Notes: a model not told the origin generated them from the letters alone. 64,000 nucleotides of DNA from Pictodentalium vernedei (GCA_031216915.1 CM062296.1:665385838-665449837); one strand, 5' to 3'; positions 11,622 to 22,586 are shown, numbered from the stretch's first letter. Translations and numbers: made by a program.

Positions 11622-11963
11622 GCAAAGCAGCACCCACAAAAAATTCCATCGTGGGGTAAGCTGCAAAGTCCGAGGCCTTTTCAAAGAAAAGTGCCGAACA
11701 AGCTTGGAGAGGTAAGGATTAGTGCCGATACGATGCTTCCCCACATAAGAAAAAGTCTCTGAAAGCATGGACCTGTAACCCTTGATGGTAACAAGCTGGA
11801 GATCCCGAGAATCAAACAGATATACCAGAAACTCCGCTATCTGTGAAATCGAAGGATTTGCATAATCAACAGAGTGATCAGCACACCATCGACAGAAGAC
11901 CTTCCATTTAGCTGCATAAGCTAAACCAGTGGAGTGCCTCCTTGAAGAAGAAATGCACTCCAC
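10930..11963 (-). pseudogene. DIRS-1 tyrosine recombinase, frameshifted
   Basis: This would integrate the circular cDNA. The N-terminal core-binding part (from about 11963) carries RSMLSETFSYVGKH. Next comes the box I arginine region ASARRVSELHALS, then in other frames ISAHEVWALSTSWAY and ASTFSTFYLR with the presumed catalytic tyrosine. Two frame changes separate these blocks (about 11350-11420 and 11200-11350). The family's HxxR motif reads H-E-V-W here, so the catalytic arginine is lost; the DIRS-2 copy keeps AHEVR. A 34-nt C tract (11586-11619) is read as a glycine run between the two halves. Confidence 0.85.
11586..11619. repeat. Poly(C) tract, 34 nt, inside the recombinase frame
   Basis: Uninterrupted C34 on the plus strand, the longest homopolymer of the window. 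It lies between the N-terminal and catalytic parts of the DIRS-1 recombinase and looks like a slippage expansion. Confidence 0.9.
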
Positions 11964-12985
11964 TGCTCTTCTCGAAAACCTCTACGGAGGAGACAGGACC
12001 TGACAAAAGATATGCGTGAAGGCACACTGAAGTCGGGTCGACGTGAAACCTCCTCGGGCGACCTCGACAAAGAAGGTCGAGACGTAGCGGGAGACGTGCC
12101 GGAACCGCCGCCATCAGTGAGCGGAGCTGATTGATCCACACCCGCTGAGGCAACAGGGGAGCGATCAGAATGATTCGACAACTGCAGGTTCGAATTTTGG
12201 CCAGAACCTGAGGCAGAATCGGAACCGGCGGGAAGGCGTAGCCGACTAGACCGTTCCAATCGAGTGACAGATCGTCCACGGCAAAAGCCAGAGGATCTGG
12301 ACATGGGGACACGAAAGTGTCCACCTGATGGTTCCAACGATTCGCAAAGAGGTTGATGTGGGGACGTCCCCAGAGATCGCAAAGCGACTGGAACACTGCC
12401 CTGTGGAGCATCCACTCGGTGGAAATAACCCTGCCCTGTTGGGAAATTGAGTCGGCTAGGACGTTAAGACGACCGGGAATGTGACGTACAACCACTCTGG
12501 CGTGAACATCCTGAGCGAGCAGTAGAAGATCCCGAGCTAATTCGTACATCGGAACCGAGTGCGTGCTGCCCTGGTTCCGAATGTAAGCAACCACTGTCGA
12601 ATTGTCGGACAGCAGAAGGACCTGACGATTCGACAGGTGAGGGATCCACCGCCTGAAACTCAGAAGAAGAGCAAGAAGCTCCTTCTGGTTGATGTGTAGA
12701 GCTGCTTGATCCTGGTCCCACATCCCGTGTAGGGAAAGACCGAGAGGATCCAACGTCACACCCCATCCGAGATCGCTGGTATCTGCCGTCAGAACGCGAT
12801 CGGACGTGGGTAAGTCCAATGGAACACCCTGCGTAATCCACTGAACATCTGTCCAGGGAAGAAGGTGAGGATAAAGAGATTCCGGAAACGAAAGCACCTG
12901 ATCCAGAGAATCTACATTCGGCCTCCAACGACTGAGCAGAAAGTGTTGGAGAGGTCTGACACGCAGCCGACCTAGAGGAATGAGA
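11964..12985 (-). pseudogene. DIRS-1 RNase H domain and linker to the recombinase
   Basis: The frame running 13206 to 11908 holds, in order, LTADTSDLGWGVTLD (first Asp near 12783), HINQKELLALLL (Glu), LLLSDNSTVVAYI (Asp near 12606) and RHIPGRLNVLADSIS (last Asp near 12453), the acidic signature of DIRS and retroelement RNase H. After it a conserved linker (NLFANRWNHQVDTFVSPCPD, then LIAPLLPQRVWINQLR) is shared with DIRS-3 at 35565-36131. The frame runs past the start of the recombinase frame by about 55 nt. The domain itself looks intact. Confidence 0.85.
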
Positions 12986-13885
12986 TCCGTCACCGAACCG
13001 CAGAGACCAATCAGCCGAAGAAAACTCCGAGCGGTCGTAGACGTGGACTGGGACAGAGTCAGAGCAAAAGCTGAGAGAATCACAGCCTTGGCCTGGGAAA
13101 CCGCTACCAAATTCAATTGGGTTTGGAAAGCCATCCCCAGATGACAAAACGACTGAGAAGGGACCAGGTCCGACTTCTCCTCGTTGACTCTGAATCCTAG
13201 CGACAAGCAAGCTCAACAGAGTGGTGACATCCAACTCCAGTAAGGCAGCATTGGAATGCCTCTGGAGGATATCGTCCCGATATGCCGAAGTAGTCACCCT
13301 GGACTGTGTGCGATGGAACGCTATCACATGCGACATCAGTCTGGTGAAGGCCCAAGGAGCCAGGTTGAGGCTGAAAGGCATGGCCTTGAACTGGTAAACT
13401 CGCCCCAGAAAAGCGAACCTGAGATACTTCCGTGACGCCCGATGCATCGGAACGTGGAAGTAAGCGTCTCGCAGGTCGATGCTGGCAGCGAAATCTCCCT
13501 GGTGAATTGATTGGCGGAGCGACCTGAAATTCTCCATGCTGAACTTGGGAGCAATTATAGACTGGTTCAGGATACTCAGATCGATAACCAGTCGGAGTCG
13601 GCCGTCCTTCTTCGGCACCAAGAACAGGCGGGAATAGAAACCCACTGACTAAATGTTCTTGACGACCTCGATCGCCCCCTTTGCCAGGAGATTGCCAATC
13701 TCCATGGACAAAAGTTCCCGACGTAAAACGTCTGAAGGAACTGTGGATGGAAGAGGCACCCTTGACAGAGTGGGGTGCCGTCGGAAGGATATTCGCAGCC
13801 CGGACCGAACAACATCTAACACCCACGGATCGGATGTGATGGTGGCCCAATGGTCTGCGAACTCTGCTATCCTTCCTCCAACCTG
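12986..13885 (-). pseudogene. DIRS-1 reverse transcriptase, with stop, frameshift and altered YxDD
   Basis: The start of the domain (QVGGRIAEFADHWATITSD, near 13885) is in the upstream frame. A TAG at about 13649-13651 interrupts it just before SVGFYSRLFLVPKKDG. Motif A is FAASIDLRDAYFHVP, motif B FKAMPFSLNLAPWAF. Motif C reads AYRDDIL at 13271-13282, where DIRS-2 has AYLDDIL; the two catalytic aspartates remain. A frame change near 13200 leads to LGFRVNEEKSDLVPSQSF, the usual continuation. The enzyme would copy the element RNA; this copy is broken. Confidence 0.87.
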
Positions 13886-16110
13886 GGACGAGTCGAGGTG
13901 AGGACCTTCATTTCGAGCCCCGACGAGGCCCGCGAGAGGAGAAACCACCTCCTCTACTAAATGAAGAATCCTGAGACTTCCCTCGTTCTGCCGACCTTTA
14001 CCCTTTCTCCTTGAGTAAGAAGTAGAGGCGACGGCAAAAGGACCAGCCTTTTGCTTCGCAGAGGAAGCAGAAGGGTACTTGTTAGGCTTGGAACGGCCCT
14101 TGCCTCCCCTAGAAGGCTGATCAAGCTGACGAAACAGCAGCTGATCTTTGGAATGACGTAAGACGTCATCGCGGACCGTCGACACGGAACCATGGAAAAG
14201 TTGCAGACCTGCCAAAGAAGCAGATCGAAGAGCAGCACGCTGCTCCTTGGGAAGGGATCGTCCTGTGTCCAGCACAGCATCCCTTCGAACTAATTCCAGA
14301 TTAGCCATGTTACAGGCATGCGTGTGAGTAAGATGCATAAGCGCCTTGGACAGCACACGCAAAGGAGCCTGTACCTCGTCAAACTTATCTGGAGGCAGAT
14401 AAGCAGCCAAAGCTGAGACCACGTGATCTGAGAGAGAAAGCATGCCAAGCATCTCTCTAGATAAGCCCACCGTGGACTCCAGAGTCGTCATTGGAATGAC
14501 GGCAGACTTGGCCTTGGAAAGCCCGAGGGAAGTGGAGTCCTGATCCAGAACCGTCAAAGTCTGGCAGACCGACGGATTGGCAGAATCGTAGGAACGATAA
14601 CGCACAGGAGGCAAAAAGGTGTCAACCCTGGGGAAGAATGAAGTCTTCAGAGCCTTGGAATTCAGCTTGGACTCCAATGCTGAAAAAGCTTCAACCACCT
14701 GTACCGACTGGCACGGTCGAAGGCGCCCAGAAGCAGGTTGCTCCATAGGCTGTAGGCGTGCGACCGATGATCGCGGCCTGGCTGACACTGTCGGCTGGTT
14801 AGTAGGTTTGAGATCAGGCAGAAACCCAAACACAAAGTCAAGAGCTGCCCCCAAGTCCGAAGACTGCTGGCCCTCGACATCAAGCATGTCGGACGCTTCC
14901 CCAGAGTTGGAAGACACATAGCCCAGCGTGGGCAAACCAGCCGACGCCTCCCATGGTGTCAGGACACCAGGGGAATCAGAAACCGGCCTGTTTCCAATCC
15001 CGGGAGGCGGCGCCATAGGAGGCGCCTGGAAACCACTCGTTGCCTCGCTGGAAGCAACAGGAAGGCTCTTTGATAGAACCTGAGTAAGGAGAGGGCCTCC
15101 CTAAGCTCACTGCCCGTACTGGCCAGTTCGACAGGGGAGCGAACCAGCAAAGTGGCTTCACCTCTGACCCTCTTAACCAGCGAAGGGTCACGATCCTCCA
15201 AAACACCCAACGCGCGACGACGGGCGGCAGCCGAAACATCTGAAGGCAGACGTGTATAGGGGTACGAGGCACCCAGAGGATCAATATAGCGAGAACTCAT
15301 GAGAGTCACCGCGGACCTCTGCGAGGCAGAAGGTCCAGGCTGCACAAAAGGCGTTGGTCCCCCAAAACTGGTCGTGTGGCCAGAATGAGTGGACGGAAAC
15401 GCCACGGAGTTCATAGTGTCTCCACTAAGAACATCCGAATCCAAAGACACAACTGTGGTGCTTGACAGCGTAGAGACAACAGAGATAGGTTTGGCCGGCA
15501 GCCCCTTCCAACTTCGCCGAGTTGAAGTCAAGGAAGGCTGAGGCCGATATCCCACGTCTACAGTACCAGACATTCCTGCAGTCCTCTGCAGCGAAAAGCC
15601 GAGGCCGGCTGAAACTGACGACGAAGCAGACGGACCAGCAGTAGTAGTAGTAGATACGTCGGGAGTCGTTGAGGCTGGTGGAATAGAGGAGAGAGCACAC
15701 CTGCTCGGCTCCGAAGGAGGAGTCACAACCCTAGTGACAGCCTCAGATGTCGACTGGAGGGGGACCGTAGTCCCGGAACCAGGCACCTCTTCACCAGAAC
15801 ACTCAACGGCTCCCGCAGTATCCACTACAGGAAAAGACTGCACATCCCCCACGGAAGAGGAATAACTCTCACCAGACAAGGTCGGCTCGGGAGCCCCCGA
15901 ACGACCATGTTCTCCTTTCCCGCGGGAGCGGGAGGCACGGCCACGAAAATGAACGACACAGTTAACTGACGCCCAGAAAGTGGATGACCATGATCCACAG
16001 ACAACACATGGCTGCTCAGCCGAACACTCATTACAGGAGGAACAAGAAGAATGTAAATCGTCCACATGCTTTGGCAGCAGACATTGCCCACAAGGAATTG
16101 TCCTGGGCAT
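13886..16110 (-). pseudogene. DIRS-1 gag-like ORF1, frameshifted
   Basis: I start it at the ATG at 16108-16110 (MPRTIPCGQCLLPKH); the open frame extends further upstream, but that part is low-complexity and hydrophobic and lies in the leader. The N-terminus is cysteine-rich (CGQC, CSSCNEC, CVVC), suggesting zinc binding, as in the MKAYCSKCKARK start of DIRS-2 and DIRS-3. A Ser/Thr/Pro-rich middle follows. Near 15090 the frame shifts into one opening with MAPPPGIGNRPVSDSPG that runs on through a basic stretch (SRGGKGRSKPNKY) into RT. ORF1 proteins of DIRS elements are thought to be Gag-like; the function is inferred. Confidence 0.75.
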
Positions 16111-16571
16111 GATAGAGGTGAGAGGAGCAAAGAAGGTGAAATCAGAAAACAGAAGAACACCCCCAAAGAAGAGAGAAAGGTGACAGAAACAAAGACCCCA
16201 GACGGTCGACCGGGAACCACACAACAGGATGACTACTCTCAAAAAAGAGAAGAAAAACTGTAGGAGTGGTACCCCGCTGACACCTAACTCTAACACAATT
16301 AGAAAATTTAGCAAATTAAGCATTAACAATAATTGTGAAAAATGATAAGTCCGAACAGCATGGCACACGAAATTCGTGCGCGACTCGAGAGAGAACAATT
16401 AAAAAACATTATGGATATATAATATTGAAGAGAATATAAAGAAAACTGTTCCTGAGAATACAAAGGATACACTGATGCACTATGAATCAGCAATCATCAA
16501 ACAACGAGCTGGATAAACACTGATAAGCATGCAGAAACATCTCGACACAAGGCAGATGACAAAAAGAATGA

Positions 16572-16800
16572 GTCTTTAGAGACGGTATATGCGCACTGGC
16601 AACGGAAGTCGTGGAATTGCACTTGGGAGAGAGCGCACCGTACTGGGTCTGCGCCGATTCCACTCGACCCAGTTTGGGCTTATTTTTTGTTGGTGCTTTT
16701 GCACCACTTTTCTTTCCCAAATTGCTTGGGAAAGACAAAAATAGAGAGTATTTTATCCGAGTTAGGGACTTCCACTGTAGTGCAAGCCTGTAGTAAACAA
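16572..16800. repeat. DIRS-1 5' inverted terminal repeat
   Basis: Inverted partner of 10300-10545. For a minus-strand element this is the 5' repeat. The outer 39 bases of this end (16785-16823) are copied exactly in the internal complementary region. Confidence 0.85.
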
Positions 16801-16824
16801 TTGTGAGTAGGTTGATAAGAAATT

Positions 16825-16992
16825 GTTATCCCTTTACCTAACATGAAAAGCAGACGACACTTGCAAACAAAATTTTTAAATGATTAATCTTTTTTCATTT
16901 TTCGTCTCAAAAACATAGGTTATGACCCCTCATTGGAACGAGCTCGTTCCAAAGAGGGGTCATAACCTATTTTTGGAGACAAAAAGTGAAAA
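16825..16992. repeat. Hairpin MITE: second left arm and central palindrome
   Basis: The arm GTTATCCCTTTACCTAACAT starts directly after the DIRS-1 right end. The centre (16891-16992) is a palindrome around CATTGGAACGAGCTCGTTCC and AGGTTATGACCCCT/AGGGGTCATAACCT. The element at 16993 is inserted at its edge. The arm's best inverted partner is 18683-18733. Confidence 0.65.
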
Positions 16993-18606
16993 TGAAAGTG
17001 TCAATGACACTGTAGCTCAACTTGTCAAGACATGTACATGTATAGTATGTGACACCGCAATGACAAACATCTAGGTAAAGACCTGATAACAAAGGTACAT
17101 ATAAAGTATTGTTACGGTCTGTACATAAATACTGGCCGTAGCCTCTAACAAATGTAAAGGTAAAGTATTGTAAAGGTGGGTGACAGTCAGATGCTAAATA
17201 GATAAGAAATCTTTGAGTCCCAGAGTGGGTCTTACTGAACCCCAAAATATTTGTTCTCATAGCACAGTGATAACAAAGGCACCCCAAAGCACACTCATTC
17301 CTGTCCCAAGGTGAAAACAAAGGTACCCAAGAAGTTTCGTGAAGATCAGTTCATAAATACGAGCTGTATAGAAGTTGGGACAAAAAACTGATTGGACCTA
17401 ATTTCGGTACAAAATGGCCACTGGCAGCTATCTTGAATTTTGGACCACACTCAGAAACACTCGTTCTCGTCCCAAGGTGATAACAAAGGTACCCAAGAAG
17501 TTTCGTGAAGATCGGTTGATAAATACAGCCTCTAGTCCGAGCCGTATTGACATGTGCACTTACAGTGTATAAGTAGCACTAAATAAATCAAAATTCATCA
17601 AATTTGCATAATTTCTGCACGAGAAAAAAACCCGTACTATATGTGATGTATTCCATTTTACTAAACATTCATACAAAAATTTATTCAAATCAGAACTTTC
17701 ATACAGAAGTTCTGTACAAAAGACTGATTGCACTAATTTTGGTACACAATGGTTGCTGGTGGCCATCTTGAATTTAGGACCACACCCAAAAACACTCGTT
17801 CTCATCCCACGGTGATAACAAAGGTACCCAAGACGTTTCGTAAAGATCGCTTCATAAATACGGCCTCTAGCCTGAGCCGGATAGAAGTTGTGTACAAAAA
17901 ACTGATTAGACCTAATTTCGGTACGAAATGGCCACTGGCAGCCATCTTGAATTTTGGACCGCACTCAGAAACACTCGTTCTCATCCCAAGCTGATAACAG
18001 AGGTACCCAAGAAGTTTCGTGAAGATCGGTTGATAAATAAAGCCTCTAGCCCGAGCAAAATGGCTGCCATCGGCCATCTTGAATTTTGGACCGCACCCAA
18101 AAACACTCGTTTTCGTCCCACGGTGATACCAAAGGTACCCAAGAAGTTTTGTAAAGATCAGTTTATAAATACGGCCTCTAGCCCGAGCCGTATTGGCATT
18201 TGCACTTACAGTGCTGAAAGTAACACGAAATACATCAAAGTTAGTCTAATTTGCATAATTTACGTACAAGAAAAAAAACCTGTATTATATGTGATGTATC
18301 CCATGGTACTAAACATTCATACAAAAAATTATTCAAATCAGCGCTTTCATATGGAAGTTCTGTACAAAAAACAGATTTCTGCATCGTCGGTACAAAATGG
18401 CGGCTGCCGGCCAACTTGAATTTCGGATCGGACCCAAAAACACTTGTTCTCGTCCCACAGTCATAACAAAGGTACCCAAGAAGTTTCGTAAAGATCGGTT
18501 CATAAATACGGCCTCTAGCCCGAGCCATATTGAATTGTTGACGGACAGACGGACAACTGGCCATGGCATAAGCTCATATTTGGCTTTTCCAAAGTTGAGC
18601 TAAAAA
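16993..18606 (+). mobile_element. GTCAATGAC-family tandem-core element (copy b)
   Basis: The head TGAAAGTGTCAATGACACTG is followed by repeats of a unit holding CCATCTTGAATTTYGGACC, CAAAGGTACCCAAGAAGTTT and GATCGGTTCATAAATACGG. The tail is a GGACAGACGGACAACTGGCC microsatellite remnant, then CCAAAGTTGAGCTAAAAA. Copies c, e and f share this core, while a and d have other cores between the same ends. It interrupts the hairpin MITE. Confidence 0.75.
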
Positions 18607-18733
18607 TAACGAAAATTAATTGGCAATTTTTGTGAATAGCGCTGGCCGGTTTTGGCCGTTACGTTGGGTAAAGGGTTATTCAAGAATTTTATTAGCAAGT
18701 GTTGTCCACCTTTCTTGGTAGGTAAAGGGTTAA
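18607..18733. repeat. Two right arms of hairpin MITEs
   Basis: Two TAAAGGGTTA ends lie in series, at about 18668-18677 and 18723-18732. The first pairs with the arm at 10064, the second (GCAAGTGTTGTCCACC..GGTAAAGGGTTAA) with the arm at 16825, so the arms of the two copies are interleaved. Confidence 0.55.
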
Positions 18734-19380
18734 TAAGGCAACAACAGTACATTTAAATTCAAAAGAATCTGTCATTGCCGAAAGAATGGAAGTCAAATTT
18801 TTCTCCCCCACCTCCTCCTATACAAGATATGCATGTCTCATGTGAGAAGGCCATGTGAGATAGATATCTATCTCACATGACCCACAAGACCGGCTTATTA
18901 GCATATCTAATCAGCACAGGACTATTTAAACATCGCATGTTCTTCTGTAAACAAACAACATGGTGTCACATTTCGGAAATATTTGCAGATGGACGTTTGT
19001 TGAAGAATATAGAAATAAAAACACAGACAGCAAAACCAAAGGCCACTTGATTCTTTTGTAAGAATTTTTGAATGAACGCCATTATGAGTGGAGCGAGTTG
19101 CACGAAATTCCCATCGAAAAGTTATGCAAATACATCGCAGAATTCACAATATGATGTCACTGTCAATATTCATTTTGCTACAAATCAATAACCCGTCTTG
19201 CTAGCATTGGGATTTAATTTTGTGGTGTATACCTGTGGTGCATACAGAAATTTTTTGCACTCTTTCCGATATTCAAATCAGTTTTTTTTCAGAAATGGAC
19301 AACAAAATTGTTCGATATAGCTGCACATGCCCCTGAATAACTTTTGATGACGTCAGACTGTTTTGAAGGGGGAAGAAAAA
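18734..19380. other. No gene recognised; short local palindrome
   Basis: A short inverted repeat CATGTGAGATAGATATCTATCTCACATG lies near 18851-18878, split by its own centre. Otherwise I see no exon or element boundary. It is downstream of the eL42 gene on that gene's strand. Confidence 0.4.
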
Positions 19381-19530
19381 TTATCCCTGATGGGGCAGAT
19401 GTGAGATGGGGAAATCTCACCCTCGGGACAAGATATTTGTTCCAGACACTCGGCAAGGCTTGTGTCTGGCCCAAATATCTTGCCCCCAGGTGAAATATCC
19501 CCATCTCACACCCTCACCCACCAGGGATAA
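19381..19530. repeat. 150-bp foldback hairpin
   Basis: TTATCCCTGATGGGG at the left pairs with CCAGGGATAA at the right. Inner arms GTGAGATGGGGAAATCTCACC and CAAGATATTTG pair with CAAATATCTTG and ATATCCCCATCTCAC around TCCAGACACTCG/GTGTCTGG. It lies about 150 bp downstream of the last eL42 codon. It is probably a foldback element. Confidence 0.65.
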
Positions 19531-19626
19531 TAGTAGTCTCAAAGACTATGGACATGCATATGGGCTAAAAACTACTGCATATGCAGAGGTTGGCTGTTAT
19601 AAAAGCAACAATTTTTATAATGAAGT

Positions 19627-19632
19627 TTTAAT
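19627..19632 (-). promoter_or_regulatory. Putative poly(A) signal ATTAAA of the eL42 gene
   Basis: On the minus strand ATTAAA occurs about 50 nt after the stop codon, in a very AT-rich 3' UTR. No AATAAA is visible closer. Confidence 0.4.
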
Positions 19633-19681
19633 TTTTTTTTAATTTTCTAATTTTTTTTCTTTTGCACAGTATATAAATAAA

Positions 19682-19702
19682 CTAGAATGTTATCATCTGG
19701 CC
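19682..19702 (-). CDS. RPL36A: Ribosomal protein eL42 (RPL36A/L44), last coding exon
   Basis: On the minus strand a strong acceptor (TTATTTCTTTTCTTTTTCAG) precedes GGCCAGATGATAACATTCTAG, encoding G-Q-M-I-T-F-stop. The family usually ends in KGQxIxF, so this is the expected last exon. It joins in phase 0 to the donor after the lysine run at 29586. The intron between is 9.9 kb and holds a tandem-core element at 20989, SINEs, a hAT-like element at 25676 and the repeat at 26829. A 21-nt exon is weak evidence alone; the acceptor, the exact C-terminus and the correct strand and order make it convincing. Confidence 0.8.
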   Translation of the reverse strand, partial: GQMITF

Positions 19703-20988
19703 CTGAAAAAGAAAAGAAATAAGTTAGAACCCATGATAACAGTTAGAACAAGTAATGAACTATAGTTAGGCACTTATTCGGTACAAAGATGGCAAAAATC
19801 CCACTGTAGGGCCCTGCCACTTGCACATTTTCGATTCGAATTAAATCAGGTCTATTATTCAAAATCAAATTGGACCTCGGACCTGGGGTGCAATAAACCT
19901 GATTTGTTCTGACTGATGGCTCAAGTCCCTGACTGATAAAACAATCCAACTACATCATCAAGGCATGTCTTCGTCAAAAGCATGCCTTGATATGATATGT
20001 AGTTGGAGTATTACCCTGTAAGGATTATAGTTCATCGTTGACATTACTTGGAAACCTTAAATTTGCATTTGACAGTGATGGAAACTAGTGATATTGAATT
20101 TAGCATAGTTGGTGGCATGAGTGAAGATGTTATTTATGTTAATGTAGTGGAAATTGCACTCAGTCTGAACAATTTTCATCTAACTATACGTTTTGTGAGA
20201 TGAAGATGACTGATGCCAAGCTACATTCCAATGAAAAAGATTCGAGAGAAAATGAATCGGGCAGCTGATTTTGAATCGAATCAAATATCGACACAAGATT
20301 TGAAATTGAATCAAATCTCAAAGCTTTGCTGGGCCCTTCTTAACCAATGATAACTTAGGTTTAGTCAAAGGACTTTTTAGGCACTTCCCAATGTGAAATA
20401 CCTGTAGGCAGAAAATTCCCAATTAAATGGACTAGGTTTTGCCTCTCCTAACATCTTATCAGAAATGAAATCCAATCAGCATTGTGGCCAAGTCTTGAAC
20501 ATATAACATGTGTAACATGTAGGTACTAAACTGCAATGGATTATGTTTTCACAGGGTTTACAAATGGTTGAGTGACGGGCTGTTTCAAGTACAATTCCAG
20601 GAATCTCAATATCTCTGTGAAGCTTGACAAATTGACAGGCACCACAAATCTATTGGGCTCCCTGGAATTATGACATGGTTTGCTAGCACTTGACAAGTTT
20701 TTTGTGAACCAAGTGGGATCTCACACCAGAAAATAACCCCCTCCAAATTCCCTGGATTAAACTTGCTTGAAGTAAAACCAAATTATCACTGATGATCAAT
20801 ACTGGCATTGAATTTTAATAAAATATTCATCTGAATGTAAAGGAAAATATCATGAGAAGTTGCATATACAATAATTAGCATGGGTGGAAGAGAAAATATT
20901 TGAACATGTAAAATTAATGTTCAAGAGGAGATTTTTCTGAATACTGCCACAATCTAAAAAAAAATGCCGATAGGATCACCGATCAAAA
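19703..20988. other. eL42 intron, mostly unique sequence with a small hairpin
   Basis: A hairpin at 19948-20008 pairs TCCAACTACATCATCAAGGCATG with CATGCCTTGATATGATATGTAGTTGGA (shown here only as the outer and inner arms). Blocks rich in ATTCGAAT/GATTTGATTC at 19830-19860 and 20270-20320 recall the ends of the MITE at 61657, but I could not define target duplications. Confidence 0.35.
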
Positions 20989-21735
20989 GTTGAGTTGTGA
21001 CAGCACAAAAGTGGGTTTAATCATTATCAACTTATCATCCGGAAACCCATTGTTTACAATTTATTATCTGAAGGGTCATTGTGACCTTGACCTTTGACCT
21101 AGTGATTCAAAATAAATAGAGCTCTTTCTTGCACCAATGCCAACCTACCTGTGAAGTTTCATGAACGTGGGTGGAACCACTGCCATATTATCATCTGGAA
21201 ACCAATTGTTTATTGATTTATTATGGTCAAGATCACTGTGACCTTGACCTTTGACCTAAGCGAGTCCAAAATAAATATGGTTTTCCACTCACCTAGCTCA
21301 ACCTACCTATGAAGTTTCATGAAAGGGAGTCAAACCATTATCAAGTTTCCATCCGGAAACCAATTGTTTACGATTTACTATGTTCATGGTCACTGTGACC
21401 TTGACCTTTCACCTAAAGACAAAATAAATAGGGTTCTTCCTCTCACTGATGCCAACCTACCTATGAAGTTTCATGAACGTGGGTTGAACCACTATCAAGT
21501 TATCATCCGGAAACCAATTGTTTTGATTTACTATGTTCAGGGTCACTGTGACCTTTGACCTAGTGAGTCCAAAAATAAATAGGGTTCTTCCTCTCACAAA
21601 GGCCAACTTACATATGAAGTTTCATGACTGTGGGTTGAACCATTATCAAGTTATTGTCCGGAAACCAATTGTTTACGCCCGCCCAGCTTTCATCAAACTA
21701 TAAGTCGAGTTTGACTTTGTCACAACTCGTCTAAT
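20989..21735 (+). mobile_element. Tandem-core element with about five 155-bp units
   Basis: The head contains GAGTTGTGAC and the tail GTCACAACTC, an inverted terminal pair. Units share TGTGACCTTGACCTTTGACC, TGAAGTTTCATGAACGTGGG and ATCCGGAAACCAATTGTTTA at a spacing of roughly 155 bp. It belongs to the same structural class as the GTCAATGAC family but has no long microsatellite. Confidence 0.7.
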
Positions 21736-22500
21736 AAGGCAGCATGCACATTCACATTGCAGCAATGATGGCCACAAGCCCATGAGGAATTTTAACAGCA
21801 CATTTTTTTTATTGGTGCTGAAGGCTACTTTGAACATCTATGCAGCCCTGTTAATTAGAGTTGGTTTTCAGCTCAGCCAAGGCAATTTCAGACGCAAAAA
21901 AATATTCCATCCACGATTTTGTAGCCAATGCGAAATTGCGTCGCATTGAGTTTTTTCTGAACACATTGTCGAGTTTTGTATCAAAATATTGCTACCGACT
22001 TGACACTGATTAAAACACACAAATGAGGTGTGAACAGAATACCTGCAAACTGTTGTGTTATTTTAATTAACACTGCCAGCGGAAGGACATCTACGGAAAT
22101 TCATGCTTTTTCAACACGTTGTTTTGGATAAATGTTGCAGTAATAAGATTGGTCAGAAAACAAGACTTCACATAATGATATTTACTACTGACTGAAGTTT
22201 TACAACTCGCCTTGTATAGAGCACATACTGGCCAAACAAATTGCACTGTTTGGTCACATGATTCATTTAATATTCAATGAGGCTATTGTTTATAGTTTAT
22301 CCAGCTTTTCATTGGAGGTTGATCAAGTTATGCAGGTCATGGGACAATCACATCATCAGAGCACACTTCTTCAGCCACCTGTTTCCTGTTTTCAGTTGTT
22401 TGTTATAATTAAGCAGTGTGTTGCTCATCAGTCGATTTTGACTCGATTTTTGACCACCAACTAGTCGACTCGAAAATTCAGGAGTTATTTCGGAATACTC
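21736..22500. other. eL42 intron, little recognisable
   Basis: A short fragment near 21810-21860 (TTTTATTGGTGCTGAAGGC) resembles the tail of SINE family B. The rest shows no exon or element that I can support. Confidence 0.35.
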
Positions 22501-22586
22501 CTTTTCTCAGAAAATTAAGCAACAACTCAGTCTGGTGTTGAAAGTTTCAACACCAGACTGAGCTGTTGATTTATTTTCTGAGAAAA
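22501..22586. repeat. Near-perfect 86-bp hairpin
   Basis: CTTTTCTCAGAAAAT pairs with ATTTTCTGAGAAAAG, and CTCAGTCTGGTGTTGAAA with TTTCAACACCAGACTGAG. Only a base or so separates the inner arms, so there is almost no loop. This suggests a foldback repeat more than a microRNA precursor. Confidence 0.75.

Larger units (their letters stand above)
10261..16823 (-). mobile_element. DIRS-1: near full-length DIRS-type tyrosine-recombinase retrotransposon
   Basis: This element of 6.56 kb has the layout known for DIRS elements: inverted terminal repeats, gag, reverse transcriptase, RNase H, tyrosine recombinase and an internal complementary region beside the 3' repeat. Its outermost ends differ (CTAAATTTTATAG left, ATTTCTTATCAACC reading inward from the right) while the inner terminal-repeat parts match. 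No target-site duplication is seen; only the dinucleotide AT is common to the left flank and right end, as expected for recombinase-mediated insertion of a circle. All coding parts carry frameshifts or substitutions, so it is probably not autonomous now. It sits in a hairpin MITE. Confidence 0.88.

Noticed and set aside
10930..11963. Bacterial integrase or contamination
   Set aside because: The recombinase is next to RT, RNase H and gag within matching inverted terminal repeats, the eukaryotic DIRS arrangement.
10261..16823. An LTR retrotransposon or endogenous retrovirus
   Set aside because: The ends are inverted rather than direct repeats, there is no aspartic protease or DDE integrase, and there is no 4-6-bp target duplication.
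17749..18603. Recurrent open frames with HLEFRT..PKNTRSRPTVITKVPKKF in the GTCAATGAC-family cores
   Set aside because: The frame recurs because the DNA core recurs. Both strands are open, there is no consistent start, and stops and frameshifts vary between copies. I see no protein signature.
19808..20345. A hAT-like MITE with AGGGCCC ends
   Set aside because: The inner ATTCGAAT-type motifs resemble the MITE at 61657, but the terminal repeats are short and the flanks give no target duplication.
22501..22586. A microRNA precursor
   Set aside because: The stem is too perfect and has practically no loop; it is more likely a foldback repeat.
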